NCBI RefSeq assembly: GCF_001988955.1
Contig: NZ_CP014263.1
Coordinates: forward strand, 2,170,001-2,234,000
Direction of reading: 5' to 3'
Length of the DNA stretch: 64,000 bases
DNA from: Spirosoma montaniterrae
GTDB taxonomy: Bacteria > Bacteroidota > Bacteroidia > Cytophagales > Spirosomataceae
Shown: piece by piece, positions 8,333 to 18,067 of the stretch
How positions within the stretch are numbered: position 1 is the first letter of the stretch
Layout of the letters: the number at the start of each line of letters is the position of its first letter
The notes under the pieces: model-generated
The model's database searches: none
Told to the model about the DNA's origin: nothing
Seen by the model: only the letters and a program-made list of their open reading frames with translations
Translations under genes and position numbers: made by a program

Positions 8333-11294
8333 ACCTTCCGCAGATGCCTTTAAAATTGCAGTATTCGCAGCGGTCGAGCTGGTCGGTTTTGCGAAAGGGT
8401 TCGTTCATATCCAGCATTCGGTGAATGAGTTGCCGGAGCAGGTCTTCCGAATCGGCAATGTATTGGTCGGGGTCGTCGGTGGCGGTAAACCGGACGGGGT
8501 TGGTTTTGAAGCCGCCCTGTACGTCGCGGAACGAGTAAAACCCGGCTTCGACGGGCATACCGGCAGCCGGGAAAATGTCGCGTTTGGCTTTGTCGCGGGG
8601 CAGGCCACCGTGGTCGCGGATGTTTTTGATGGCTAAATACCGATATAGCCACAACTGCCGCATTTTGTCTTCTTTACCATCGTCGAGCAACTTCTCGCGC
8701 AGGTTGGCGGGCGTTTTATCGGACAGTTTAACGTTCCCCGTCTTATAATCAACAATCCGAATCTGATCGCCGAAGCGTTCGATGCGGTCAATTTTTCCGG
8801 CGATGCGAATATGCAGCGGTTCGTGACCGTTCATCGGCACGTCTAAGTAGGTTTCGAGCGTTTGCTCGGTGCCAATCACCGTCAGGCCGGGCAAATTGCC
8901 CTGCTGTTTCTGAAAGTCGAGCATCAGCTTTTTCGCCAGATCGTAGAGCAGCAGATTCATGCCCGATTCAATAACGCGGCCTTTCATGGTATTGGAAAAT
9001 TCCTCTTCCAAAAGCCTGATAACCAGCGGTTCTTCGACGGGCAACTCTTTCAGTCGGTACTCTATATCCAAGCGTTCGAGCACTTTGTGCATCCAGTTCC
9101 CGAAATCGACCGCGCCCATTTTTTCCTCAATGTCTTCTTCCTCACTGATGTTCACTACCCGGCTGAAATAGAACGACATCGAACAGCGTAAAAACTGGTT
9201 CAGATACGACGGATATAACCCTTTCGTCGTCAGTAACTTCTGAATTTCATCCCGAATGCTCTCGGTTTTAGGCACTTCCAATTCGCTGACGTCGGCCACT
9301 TTTGCGGCATTCATCTGCCCAAAACGCACGGTTGGGCGACTAAGCCGGATGCGGCCTCCCGATAGTGGCACCAATTCATGCTCGATTTGCCGAATAAAGC
9401 GGCTCGGTTCGCCTTTGCTGTTGCCGTAGGCATCGGTCGACGTGGTGTGAATCAGCACAATATCACTCGCCCGTTGCAAGAGCCGGTAGAAGTGATACGC
9501 CATTACAGCCTCCTGCTCCCGGTAAGTGGGCAGCTTCAGTTCATGCGCTATATCGAACGGAATCAGCGAGTTAAGCCGACGCGACTGTGGCAAAACGCCT
9601 TCGTTTACCGACAGAATAATGACCCGGTCGAAATCGAGGGCGCGGGTTTCGAGCATGCCCATTACCTGCAACTGACTGTTGCCCTCGCTGGTAAACGGAA
9701 TGGTCGTTTGCCGAATCAGTTCGTATAGAAACTGCCGGAAGCTTTTCACCGTCACCGGAGTACGGCCTTCCGGGGTCAGTGCCTGCCGTTCGAGTGTCGT
9801 TTCGAGTTGGCGCAGCAGCGTATAAAACAGGTACAGATATTCGATCTCGATGGCGTCCTGACTGGCCCGGTACACATCGCGGAGCAGATCGACCAGATCG
9901 TAGAACGTGCGAATAACGCGGTCGGGCTTATCGTCGGGCCAGCGGGCAAACAACACCCGAACGAGCGGGTCGTTCTGGCCCATCTCGCGGAGGTCGCGTT
10001 CGGTCAGATAAACCCGTTGTTGTTTTACGATGTCTTTCGCCATCCACTGAAACAACGGTTCTGGGGGCAATACCTCCCCTTTTTCGTTCACCTCTTCCGG
10101 CCCCATCAGGCCGCTGATTCGTTCGTACTGCTTCACAAACGGATGGTTCAGCACCTTCACCACGTGCCGGTGGTGGAACTTCGGCAAACGCAGATTACGC
10201 CCGTCTTTGGTCCGAAACTCATGCACCGTTCGCTGCATCTCGAACAGCGTATCGACCAGCGTAAACAGCAGCGACGACCGCAGCGACAGACCCATTGTTA
10301 CGTTCAGGTCGGTTACACTCTCATCGAGTGCGTACAATACCGGCACGAGCAGCGTCTCATCAGCCAGCACAATCGCCGTTTTGCCGGAACCTGCCGACTG
10401 AACCAATGCCCCCGCCACCTTCGCCTGCATACTGGCATTGGGAACACCCACGACGCGGATGTTTTTTTCGGTACTCAGCAGATTATTCGACAGATCGCGG
10501 AGGTCGGCGTGGTTCTGTTTCGCAAAAAACCAGCCGTTTTCGCGATAGCGACGCAGAAACTGACCGGCTTCCTGTCGGCGGTCGTTCATGTAATACAGGT
10601 CGGCATCCCAGAACAGTTCGGCTTTCCGGGCATCGACCAGCACGCGAATGACGTGTTCTTCAGCCGCACTCAGCGCGTTGAAACCAACGAAATACACACG
10701 CTCGTAGGCGTAATTGTCCCGAATCAGCGATTCTACGTTATCAGCCAGCAACCGGTAGGCCATGCCCCGGTAAGCCAGCCCCTGTTCGGTCAGGCGTTGG
10801 CGGAGCGCGTGGTAGGTCGTGTGCAGATTCTCGAACAATTTGAAATAGCGCGTGGTGCCGAGCGTTTCGGTGATGGGCTGGGCCGACGACGGCACATTCA
10901 CCTGCCAGCGTTCGAGTGCTTTGGCGGCTGTGAGATAGCTGAACAGTTCGTGCGGGTCGACGAGGTACTGATCGATACGGTCGAAGTCGGCCAGCAGCAC
11001 GGTTGCCCAGCCGATAAACTGCTCAAACTCAACCTGCGGGTCAATGTCTTTAAACACGTCGTATAGCTCGAAGAGCAAACTAACCGAGTCAATCAATTGT
11101 ACGCCAGCCGCCTGCGTAATAAAATCATCGACGGCCATAGCATGGGGAGCCAGAAACGGGCGGTCGGACTGCGCGGCCAGTTCATCGAGAAAAACCGACA
11201 CGGCCCGGCGCGTAGGCAGAATCACCCACACGTCGGCCATACTGGGACCGTGGGCTTCATAGATGCGTTGAGCCGTTTGCTGGAGAAAGGTCAT
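8331..11294 (-). CDS. AddB-like PD-(D/E)XK helicase-nuclease family protein
   Basis: Large cytoplasmic protein (987 residues) resembling the inactivated-helicase/nuclease subunit of AddAB-type double-strand-break repair complexes. The C-terminal PD-(D/E)XK nuclease carries RIVDYKTGN near residue 848. A four-Cys iron-sulphur signature is split around the nuclease: LRCSMSFYF near 703, then C976, C979 and C985 in CEYCNFKGICGR. The N-terminal motor-like region begins LPTRRAVSVF and lacks an obvious Walker A motif, as in AddB. No AddA-like partner is in this window. The minus-strand sequence TATCTTTA sits 4 nt before the ATG, so the mRNA may be leaderless. The stop codon lies in a hairpin arm. Confidence 0.85.
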   Translation of the reverse strand: MTFLQQTAQRIYEAHGPSMADVWVILPTRRAVSVFLDELAAQSDRPFLAPHAMAVDDFITQAAGVQLIDSVSLLFELYDVFKDIDPQVEFEQFIGWATVLLADFDRIDQYLVDPHELFSYLTAAKALERWQVNVPSSAQPITETLGTTRYFKLFENLHTTYHALRQRLTEQGLAYRGMAYRLLADNVESLIRDNYAYERVYFVGFNALSAAEEHVIRVLVDARKAELFWDADLYYMNDRRQEAGQFLRRYRENGWFFAKQNHADLRDLSNNLLSTEKNIRVVGVPNASMQAKVAGALVQSAGSGKTAIVLADETLLVPVLYALDESVTDLNVTMGLSLRSSLLFTLVDTLFEMQRTVHEFRTKDGRNLRLPKFHHRHVVKVLNHPFVKQYERISGLMGPEEVNEKGEVLPPEPLFQWMAKDIVKQQRVYLTERDLREMGQNDPLVRVLFARWPDDKPDRVIRTFYDLVDLLRDVYRASQDAIEIEYLYLFYTLLRQLETTLERQALTPEGRTPVTVKSFRQFLYELIRQTTIPFTSEGNSQLQVMGMLETRALDFDRVIILSVNEGVLPQSRRLNSLIPFDIAHELKLPTYREQEAVMAYHFYRLLQRASDIVLIHTTSTDAYGNSKGEPSRFIRQIEHELVPLSGGRIRLSRPTVRFGQMNAAKVADVSELEVPKTESIRDEIQKLLTTKGLYPSYLNQFLRCSMSFYFSRVVNISEEEDIEEKMGAVDFGNWMHKVLERLDIEYRLKELPVEEPLVIRLLEEEFSNTMKGRVIESGMNLLLYDLAKKLMLDFQKQQGNLPGLTVIGTEQTLETYLDVPMNGHEPLHIRIAGKIDRIERFGDQIRIVDYKTGNVKLSDKTPANLREKLLDDGKEDKMRQLWLYRYLAIKNIRDHGGLPRDKAKRDIFPAAGMPVEAGFYSFRDVQGGFKTNPVRFTATDDPDQYIADSEDLLRQLIHRMLDMNEPFRKTDQLDRCEYCNFKGICGR

Positions 11295-11348
11295 TCTGTA
11301 AAGATAACGGAACTCTATGTGCCGCCCTACATCTGTTCGGATCAGAAC

Positions 11349-11380
11349 ACAAAAGACCCCGCCTGAGCAGGGTCTTTTGT
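11349..11380. terminator. Bidirectional rho-independent terminator
   Basis: An 11-bp perfect stem, ACAAAAGACCC with GGGTCTTTTGT, encloses a 10-nt loop. A and T runs inside the stem make it workable in both directions. It lies upstream of the nuclease gene and just after the TonB receptor stop at 11420, so its natural role is terminating the receptor transcript (minus strand). Confidence 0.8.
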
Positions 11381-11419
11381 GAGAAGTTTCTCTACGCTGG
11401 CGGTTCTGTTCCGGCTGTG

Positions 11420-14400
11420 TCAGAATGAGTATCGCGCTCCAAGCTGCACCGAGTAGGGTGTACCGTTTTTCTGGGTGACGCCTACGTTTTCGTTGACACG
11501 ATAGGCATACTGGCGCGTGGTTGGATTAAAGCCCGTTGGCACCAGCAGCGTCTGGTTGTTGAGGTTGAAGTTTCCGCCCCAGTTCCGGCGGGAGGTAGCT
11601 TCTCCCCCCGAAACGTTACGCCATCGAGCGTTTGGCCCAGCAGGTTGGCAAAATTGAACACGTCTACGCTAACCTCCAGCCGCTGCGTTCCAAAGGTTTT
11701 GATCGATTTGGCGAGCCGCACGTCGAACGTGCCGGCGAATGGATTTTCGCCCCCGTTCCGGTCTGAGATGGTGCCAATGCTGTTGCGGATAAAATCGGCG
11801 GCCCGGTTGTCGGGGTTATCCAGCACGCGCTGCATCGACGTCCGAACCGTTTGCGCTACCTCCAGGCTGTTGGGGTTGAAAATAAACGCCAGGTCGTTGT
11901 CGTTGCCGGGGCCTCCCACAAAATCGCCGTTGATATCGCCATCGACCAGCAGGGAGTAACGGGTTCCGCCCAGCCCCGTAAACCGAACGCTCAGCACCAC
12001 CCCGCCAACGGCAGGCGTTGAGCCAAAAGCCACCAGCTTATGCCGGAAGTGATTATCGGAATAGTTGATCTCACTCAGGCTGCGCGGGTCACTTTTGATG
12101 GGTCGAAACGTTGACGTATTAGCCACATTCCCGTTGTAGGAGGTATTGTCCTGCGCATCGTTCCAGGTGTAGCTGAAGGCCAGCGAGCCGTTGCGGGGCA
12201 GTCGAATTTCGCCGTCGAATACAAACGTCAGCGTCTGAAGTCTGGCTCCGTTGGTCAGAATCAGCGTTCGACCCACAGCCTGCGTTTTGCGCCCCAGTAC
12301 GTTATTGGTTTGTCCGCTGTTGGTAGCAATGGTATTGGCTGGCACAAACACGCCCCGGTTGGCTTCGTTACTGAGCGTAAAGTAGGGTTGATCGACCAGA
12401 TTGCGATCTAAATACACGTAGTTATTGACCGTTCGCGAGTAAAGCAGGTTAGCCCCAAGCCGTATGTTGTCGCCGAAGAAACGACTGTACGACAGGTTGG
12501 CTTTGTAGATGGTTGGCACCTGAAAATTCGGGTCGTTGAGGTTAATGGTCGAGACGAAATTAGCGCCAGCAGGTATGCCCGGCGCGGTGTTCGGATCGGT
12601 GCGGTACGACACAAAGTCGGGGCGCGGCACGAGGTTCGGCTGACTGGCGTTGGCGGGTCGGGTCACGTCGATAGAGGCCACTTTGGTGCCGCTGTTCTGG
12701 ATGTTGTTCACCTGAGCGTAGTTGATGACGTAGGCCGAGAAAACACCGCCCCCCAGCCGGAAGATGTCCCGGTTTTTGCCGCCAGGATTCCAGGTCAGTT
12801 GCAAACGGGGCTGAAAGTTATTCCAGTCGGTTGGGTTGGCATCCGTCCGCAGGCCCAGTTCACGGTCGACTACGGGATTATAATCGCCTTTGGTCAGGTA
12901 GCTCGTGAGGTCCCAGCGCAGCCCTGCCTGCACGGCCAGGTCGGGATGTGGGTTAAACGCCACCTGCCCAAACAGCGACGCATTCAGCACGTATTGCTGC
13001 ACCGACGGGATACCGTCGATGGGTACTTCACGGGCATAACGCGACGGATTCAGATCGTCGAACTCCCGAAGGCTGTTAAAGACAAACCGGCCATTCTGCT
13101 CGTTCGAGATATAGGTATCCAGATAGGTTAGCGTATTATCGGTGCCAAACGTGAAGTTGTACCGCCCCCGGTTCCAGTACAGCGTATTCACCAACTGAAG
13201 CTGGTTTTCTGTGTTACGCTCCGGCGTAAACCGCTGACCGCCAAGCTGTACCGACGTAGTGCCGGTACGTCCGTTGGGCAGTAGCGACCGCACCGTAACA
13301 ATGGCTCGCGGAATGTTGGCCGATGGCAGCAGGCTGTTTGTTTCGTAGTTTCGGGTGGCGTGCTGGTACTGAATCTTCAACTCGTTGACGAGCGTTGATT
13401 TGAAGGTTGACCGCAACGAAAGCAACGTACTGTTCTCCAGCGATTTGAAATTACTGAACACCTCAAAGAGGTTAATGGCCGAGTTGTCGTTAACGCTGTT
13501 GGGGTTATTCCAGTTGCTGAAATTGTTGCGCAGGGTCAGCGTATTTTTGGCGTTGATCTGCCAGTCGAGCCGGGTAAAGAGCGTGTTGGCAACCGTTTCC
13601 CGGTTGAATTCACCCACCTGCTGCGCGTTGCTCAGACCATATTTCTGCCGACCGATGGTAATGACGCTGTCGAGCACGGCCTTGCTGATACCCAACGCGT
13701 TGGCGTCGGCATCCTGTCGAATGTCGGCGATGTAGAATGGAGCCGATTCGGTTTGCCGGTCAAGAGCCACGAAGTAGTGTAGTTTGTCTTTAATAATTGG
13801 CCCGCCCAAACTAAAGCCGTACTGAAACCGGCTGAAATCAACCGTTCTGACATTACCCCGAATGTCGCGTGGGCTGGACAGCCCGTCAGCGTTATAGTAG
13901 GTAAAAACCGTTCCGGTGATGGTGTTGGTCCCCGATTTAGTTACCGCGCTGACCGTGCCGCCCCCCTGACGCCCTTTTGTAACGTCGTATTCATTGGCAA
14001 CAATCTCGAATTCACGGATGGCTTCGAGCGACAGGGCAAACGGGCCATTACCCAACTGTCCGCTGGTCAGGTTATTACGCGCACTGGCTCCGTCGATCAG
14101 GTAGTTGGTCGATGATGGAAGCTGGCCGCCCACGCTGATGCCGTTACTGAGGGGGAGAGCGCGATCAGGTTCGTGAAACTCCGGTTAAAGACGGGCAATT
14201 TAGCAATGTTGTCGGCGGTAATGGCTGTTGTGGCACCCAGCCGGTCGATGCGGCTCTTCAGCCCGGTTTCTTTTACGACTACTTCCTGAAGATTCTGGTC
14301 GCTCTCGGCCAGCGTAACGTTGATGGAAACCAGATCGGCCTGATTGAGCTGGTAGCCCGTGCGCGTCTGGTTCGTGAAGCCGATGAATGAAAATGTAACG

Positions 14401-14651
14401 GTGTACGGGCCACCCAACGGCAATTGCTTGATAGAAAACCGGCCATCTACGCCCGTCTGCGTACCCGTGCGGAAACCCGTCGATTCGTTTTTGATGGTAA
14501 CGGTAGCACCGGGCAGCGGACTCCCGGCAGCGTCTTTAACCAAACCGGCAATGGTGGCATCGGTAGCTTGCCCAAACAGTGTCAGCGGCATCGACAGCAT
14601 ACCGGCAATCAGTACCAGCAAACCGATGAATTGAATAAAGTTATGTCTCAT
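11420..14651 (-). pseudogene. TonB-dependent receptor with CarboxypepD_reg-like domain, two frameshifts
   Basis: Outer-membrane receptor, about 1,075 residues if repaired. The N-terminal part starts MRHNFIQFIG with a signal peptide ending near LTLFGQA, then a carboxypeptidase-regulatory-like domain (TIAGLVKDAAGSPLPGATV) and the start of the plug. The frame breaks at five G (14151-14155); one extra base gives LSPLSNGISVGGQLPSS and joins smoothly to the plug/barrel frame. That frame breaks again at six C (11604-11609). One extra base restores FRGGEATSRRNWGG and reads on to the canonical barrel end VQLGARYSF, TGA at 11420-11422. The architecture resembles receptors with OmpA-related/Oar-like barrels. 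The two breaks are identical in kind (one missing G/C), so assembly error is a real possibility. Confidence 0.8.
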
Positions 14652-14653
14652 AA

Positions 14654-14682
14654 GGGGTGAAGATTGGTTAACAATTCACCCC
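14654..14682 (-). promoter_or_regulatory. 5'-UTR hairpin abutting the TonB receptor start codon
   Basis: In the minus-strand mRNA GGGGTGAA pairs with TTCACCCC around a loop containing TTGTTAACCAA. The 3' arm ends 2 nt before the ATG (14651), so folding would occlude the translation start. A regulatory role is inference. Confidence 0.45.
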
Positions 14683-14707
14683 AAAACTCACCCACCCAGG
14701 TTGCGAA

Positions 14708-14733
14708 GGCACGTTAAATTTTAACACCGTGCC
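14708..14733. promoter_or_regulatory. Operator-like dyad upstream of TonB receptor
   Basis: GGCAC-GTTAAA-T-TTTAAC-ACC-GTGCC is an almost perfect dyad about 60-80 bp upstream of the receptor ATG. Symmetry of this kind suits a dimeric regulator. The Crp/Fnr gene next door is a candidate, but the half site does not match the classical Crp or Fnr core. Confidence 0.4.
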
Positions 14734-14823
14734 AATCCTTAACAATATGTTTAAAAAGGCTCAATCGATAGCCGAAAAATATAGCAATAGCATAATATGT
14801 GTCACGTATTTGGGTAACACAGG

Positions 14824-15402
14824 TCAGACCGGCATACGTCTCAGTTTTTTGGAAACTGTTTGGCGGGTTGCACCAACCAGATCGGCTATTTCCTGATGCG
14901 ATAGTAATTGAAGTACCTGATGCGCCAGTCCATCGGCATCTTTCACCACCTGAATATGTTGTTCTTTCAGCCGATAGAGCCGGTTCTCCACGGTTTCGTG
15001 CGCCCGGTGCAGAAGCCGCATTTCGGCTTTGTACCAACGCCTGACAATCGTTTCGTTGAACCACTCGGCCACTACCGGATCATGGATGATGATGTGGCGA
15101 AAAAACGACAACTGAACCACCACGATAGAAAGGCTCGTAGCGGCCTGCGCAAACTCAAAAAACTCGACCTCGTCTAAATAATCCAGATCACCGAATACTT
15201 CACCGGGTCGTAAAACGTCGTAAACTACCCGTTCGCCTAATGGTCCCAGACTTCCAATTTTAACGACACCTTTCTCCAGCAAATAAACGTAGGGAGCGTC
15301 GTCGCCGGGTTTATAGATGTAATCGCCCCGTTCCAGCCGCTTTCGCAAACAAGCCTTCGGCGATTGGGTGATGAGGTAATCGGTCAGTATGTCGGTGGTC
15401 AT
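14824..15402 (-). CDS. Crp/Fnr family transcriptional regulator
   Basis: Cyclic-nucleotide-binding-type sensor domain (about residues 10-115; GDYIYKPGD, LRPGEVFGDLDYLDE) followed by a winged-helix C-domain whose recognition helix lies in SHQEIADLVGATRQTVSKKL (about 168-187). 192 residues, slightly short for the family because the protein ends right after the HTH (KKLRRMPV). The Arg/Ser pattern that contacts cAMP in E. coli Crp is not evident and no N-terminal Cys cluster for an Fe-S centre is present, so the effector is unknown. The gene lies upstream of, and on the same strand as, the TonB receptor, and is divergent from the PhoD-like gene. Confidence 0.88.
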   Translation of the reverse strand: MTTDILTDYLITQSPKACLRKRLERGDYIYKPGDDAPYVYLLEKGVVKIGSLGPLGERVVYDVLRPGEVFGDLDYLDEVEFFEFAQAATSLSIVVVQLSFFRHIIIHDPVVAEWFNETIVRRWYKAEMRLLHRAHETVENRLYRLKEQHIQVVKDADGLAHQVLQLLSHQEIADLVGATRQTVSKKLRRMPV

Positions 15403-15507
15403 ATAAGTTGCGTCGAACGCTCAAATCGTCTGTTAACAAATAATGAAACAGGCATCAGGTAAGGCAAAACGTCTTTACTATTGCGAAAAAAAAGAAAACT
15501 CTGCTTT

Positions 15508-16524
15508 ATGAAGAACCTTATTCTGCTCAGTTTGTGCGCATCTTTTCTATTTTCCGGTTGTCGAACTTCGCAATCCAATTCAGCGGCCCCACCAAAGCGG
15601 GCGTCTGTTATTGCGTTTGGGTCGTGCAGCGATCAGAAACGCCCACAGCCGCTCTGGGACGATATTGTAGCCCAAAAACCCGACGTCTGGATTTGGCTGG
15701 GCGACAACATTTATGGCGATTCAGAAAACATGGATACGCTGACCGCCAAGTATGCCCGGCAAAAAGCCAACCCCGTATATGGGCAACTGCGCCAGTCGGC
15801 CTCGGTCATTGGCATCTGGGACGACCACGATTACGGCGTTAACGACGGCGGCAAAGAGTATCCGCGCCGACGGGAGAGCCAGCAGTTGATGCTCGATTTT
15901 CTGGACGAACCGGCCAACAGCCCGCTTCGCAGCCAGGAGGGTGCTTACTCGTCGCATGTGTATGGGCCTGTAGGTCAGCGCGTAAAGGTAATTTTGCTGG
16001 ATGGCCGGTATTTTCGCGACCCGCTGAAGAAAGAGGGTAAAGTCAACGTACCTGACCCATCGGGCGATATTCTCGGCGAAGCACAGTGGCAGTGGCTCGA
16101 ACAACAGTTAACCAACTCCGATGCCGACGTTCACATTATCGGCTGCGGCATTCAGTTTATACCCGAAGAACACCCCTACGAAAAGTGGGCTAACTTTCCG
16201 ACCGCCCGCCAGCGGCTAATGAACCTCCTGGGCAAAACCAAACCGAAAGGAGCAATACTTATCAGTGGTGACCGTCATATTGCCGAAATTTCCCGCGAAA
16301 GCGTACCAGGATTAGGGTATGACCTGTTCGACATTACGAGCAGCGGCCTGACCCACGTGTCCAAACCGCACGACGAGCCGAACCGGCACCGGGTGGGCAA
16401 CATGATAACCAAACTAAACTACGGCCTGATTACGATAAACTGGCAGCAAAAACCGTTGACAGCCACCGTCCGCATCAACGGCGACGAACAGGCCACCTAC
16501 CTGACCCAGGAAATCAGGTTCTAA
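15508..16524 (+). CDS. PhoD-like alkaline phosphatase family lipoprotein
   Basis: Predicted periplasmic or outer-membrane metallophosphatase. ATG 15508 gives a signal peptide with lipobox FSGC (Cys18); an upstream start at 15481 adds only a basic leader. Metal-site motifs typical of the PhoD/metallophosphatase fold are visible: FGSCSDQ (about 36), WLGDNIYGD (about 63), WDDHDYGVND (about 104) and SGDRHIAEI (about 253). 338 residues. It stands alone, divergent from the Crp/Fnr gene and convergent with miaE. A phosphodiester or phosphomonoester substrate is assumed from the family, not shown. Confidence 0.88.
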   Translation: MKNLILLSLCASFLFSGCRTSQSNSAAPPKRASVIAFGSCSDQKRPQPLWDDIVAQKPDVWIWLGDNIYGDSENMDTLTAKYARQKANPVYGQLRQSASVIGIWDDHDYGVNDGGKEYPRRRESQQLMLDFLDEPANSPLRSQEGAYSSHVYGPVGQRVKVILLDGRYFRDPLKKEGKVNVPDPSGDILGEAQWQWLEQQLTNSDADVHIIGCGIQFIPEEHPYEKWANFPTARQRLMNLLGKTKPKGAILISGDRHIAEISRESVPGLGYDLFDITSSGLTHVSKPHDEPNRHRVGNMITKLNYGLITINWQQKPLTATVRINGDEQATYLTQEIRF

Positions 16525-16534
16525 ACTATAGCTC

Positions 16535-17131
16535 TTAGTGCATCCGGTCGCCCCGGAGGTCGAGGCTGGCGATGATGTCGGCTTCAACGGCCAGAAACTC
16601 TTTCCAGCGTTGGCGAACGCGCTCGGCGGGTAGATAGGTTTCGGCCAGTTCAATGAAATTGCGGTAGTGACCCGCTTCCGAAATCATCAGTTCGCGGTAA
16701 AATTTTTGTAGCCCTTCGTCGGCAATGTGTTCCGACAGTAGTTTAAACCGTTCGCAGCTTCGGGCTTCGATGAGCGCGTTGATGAGCAGGTTATCCATCA
16801 GTTGCTCGTTCTGATCACCCGTTGACCGGCGCAGGCGGCTCCGCAACTGATTCACGTATTCATCTTTCCGCTGCCGACCAAGCGGAATATTGCGCTTACG
16901 TAGTTCCTTGAGCACCCGCTGAAAATGCCCCCACTCTTCGGCCACCACGGGCGTAAGGGTTTCAACTAATTCTTCTTTGTCGGAATAACTGACAATGAGC
17001 GAGATACACGACGATGCGGCTTTTTGTTCGCAATACGCATGGTCGATCAGAATGTCGCCAATGTTCATTTCGGCGATGTTCACCCAGCGCGGGTCGGTGG
17101 GTAGTTCGAGACCGAGGGTGGTTAATGACAT
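16535..17131 (-). CDS. miaE: tRNA-(ms[2]io[6]A)-hydroxylase
   Basis: Non-haem diiron monooxygenase of the MiaE family, which hydroxylates the isopentenyl group on modified A37 of tRNA. 198 residues of the expected all-helical ferritin-like fold. The iron-binding Glu and ExxH-type motifs are seen in EEWGHFQRVL, EARSCERFKL and SEAGHYRNFIEL. It converges with the PhoD-like gene, with only 10 bp between the stop codons, and is divergent from msrA. A TAACTTTG box on the minus strand at 17190-17197 is a plausible -7 element; the leader would include a heptad repeat tract. Confidence 0.9.
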   Translation of the reverse strand: MSLTTLGLELPTDPRWVNIAEMNIGDILIDHAYCEQKAASSCISLIVSYSDKEELVETLTPVVAEEWGHFQRVLKELRKRNIPLGRQRKDEYVNQLRSRLRRSTGDQNEQLMDNLLINALIEARSCERFKLLSEHIADEGLQKFYRELMISEAGHYRNFIELAETYLPAERVRQRWKEFLAVEADIIASLDLRGDRMH

Positions 17132-17139
17132 GGTTTTTT

Positions 17140-17174
17140 CAGTGAACAGTCAACAATGAGCAACCAACAGTTGG
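17140..17174. repeat. One-armed heptad tract (CAnnnAA)x5
   Basis: CAGTGAA CAGTCAA CAATGAG CAACCAA CAGTTGG: five consecutive degenerate heptads in the miaE leader, with no complementary arm nearby. It has the same period as the GTGATGA hairpins. Confidence 0.6.
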
Positions 17175-17232
17175 CATATATTGTAGAGGCAAAGTTAAGC
17201 AACTTATGCGGCTGATTTAGGGTTTTAAACGC

Positions 17233-17886
17233 ATGAAAGCACTTACATCTTTGCTGTTGGTTTTTGTTCTGGTGGCGGGCTGCCGGCAACAAACCAGCCA
17301 GGCAACTACCGAGAAAGATACACGCCCGGCCAAACTCCCTGCGTTGCAGCCGGGCGAAGCCGTAGCCACGTTTGCCGCCGGGTGTTTCTGGTGCATCGAA
17401 GAAGAATTTGAACTGCTGCGGGGTGTGCGCGAAGTGGTGTCAGGGTATTCGGGCGGTGATCTTGAAAACCCAACCTACGAGCAGGTTGGCACCGATCAGA
17501 CCGGCCACGCCGAAGCTGTACAGATTTACTACGACCCCAAAATTATTCCGTTCGATACGCTGCTGACGGCGTTTTTTGCGGGCCACGATGCTACGTCACT
17601 CAACCGGCAAGGCCCCGACATTGGCACACAATACCGCTCGATAGCCTTTTACCGAACCCCCGCCGAAAAGGAAGCCATCAACGCAGCCATCAAACGCGAA
17701 ACGGCGTCGGGTCGGCACCAGCGGCCTATTGTTACGGAGGTCGTGCCGTTCAAAGCCTTTTACCCCGCCGAAGTCTACCATCAGGGTTATTACCGGCTGC
17801 ATCCGAACGAGTTATACGTGCAGACCGTCTCGAAGCCGAAAGTCGAACATTTCAAAGAACGCATGAGCGCGTGGCTGAAAGAGTGA
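17233..17886 (+). CDS. msrA: Peptide-methionine (S)-S-oxide reductase, lipoprotein form
   Basis: Reduces methionine-S-sulfoxide in proteins. The catalytic signature GCFWC is at residues 50-54 with Cys51 as the nucleophile, followed by GVREVVSGYSGG and the GTQYRS block. An N-terminal signal peptide with lipobox VAGC (Cys17) sends this copy to the envelope rather than the cytoplasm. 217 residues, i.e. the usual MsrA core plus the leader. The stop codon (17884-17886) opens the left arm of a heptad hairpin. Confidence 0.95.
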   Translation: MKALTSLLLVFVLVAGCRQQTSQATTEKDTRPAKLPALQPGEAVATFAAGCFWCIEEEFELLRGVREVVSGYSGGDLENPTYEQVGTDQTGHAEAVQIYYDPKIIPFDTLLTAFFAGHDATSLNRQGPDIGTQYRSIAFYRTPAEKEAINAAIKRETASGRHQRPIVTEVVPFKAFYPAEVYHQGYYRLHPNELYVQTVSKPKVEHFKERMSAWLKE

Positions 17887-17970
17887 TAAGTGATGAGTGA
17901 TGAGTGATGAGTGCTTTAAGCGTCAGCCACTCATCGCTCATCACTTATCACTCATCGTTAATAATCTACG
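17881..17970. repeat. Word hairpin, heptad type (GTGATGA)
   Basis: The left arm has about four GTGATGA-type units starting in the msrA stop codon. The right arm is its reverse complement (CACTCATC, TCATCACTTATCACTCATC). About 26 bp pair with one mismatch, and the left arm has one extra heptad. The loop includes CTTTAAGCGTCAGC. It shares its word with the element at 30924-31006. Confidence 0.85.
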
Positions 17971-18067
17971 GCTGTTCATTGAAAAATGCCGTTCGGCTTA
18001 ATCAGGTATTGTGCGATTGTTGGGAACCTCGTAACATTGCTACGTCTTTCACCAACGACTGACGCCC

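Noticed and set aside
9807..11066. A 419-codon open frame on the + strand opposite the nuclease gene
   Set aside because: It lies antisense to a well-supported nuclease gene; its protein is rich in His/Gln/Val with no recognisable motif, typical of an antisense shadow.
17881..17970. Tandem GTGATGA units as a CRISPR array or VNTR
   Set aside because: There are no spacers, and the second half is the reverse complement of the first, so it is a hairpin and not an array.
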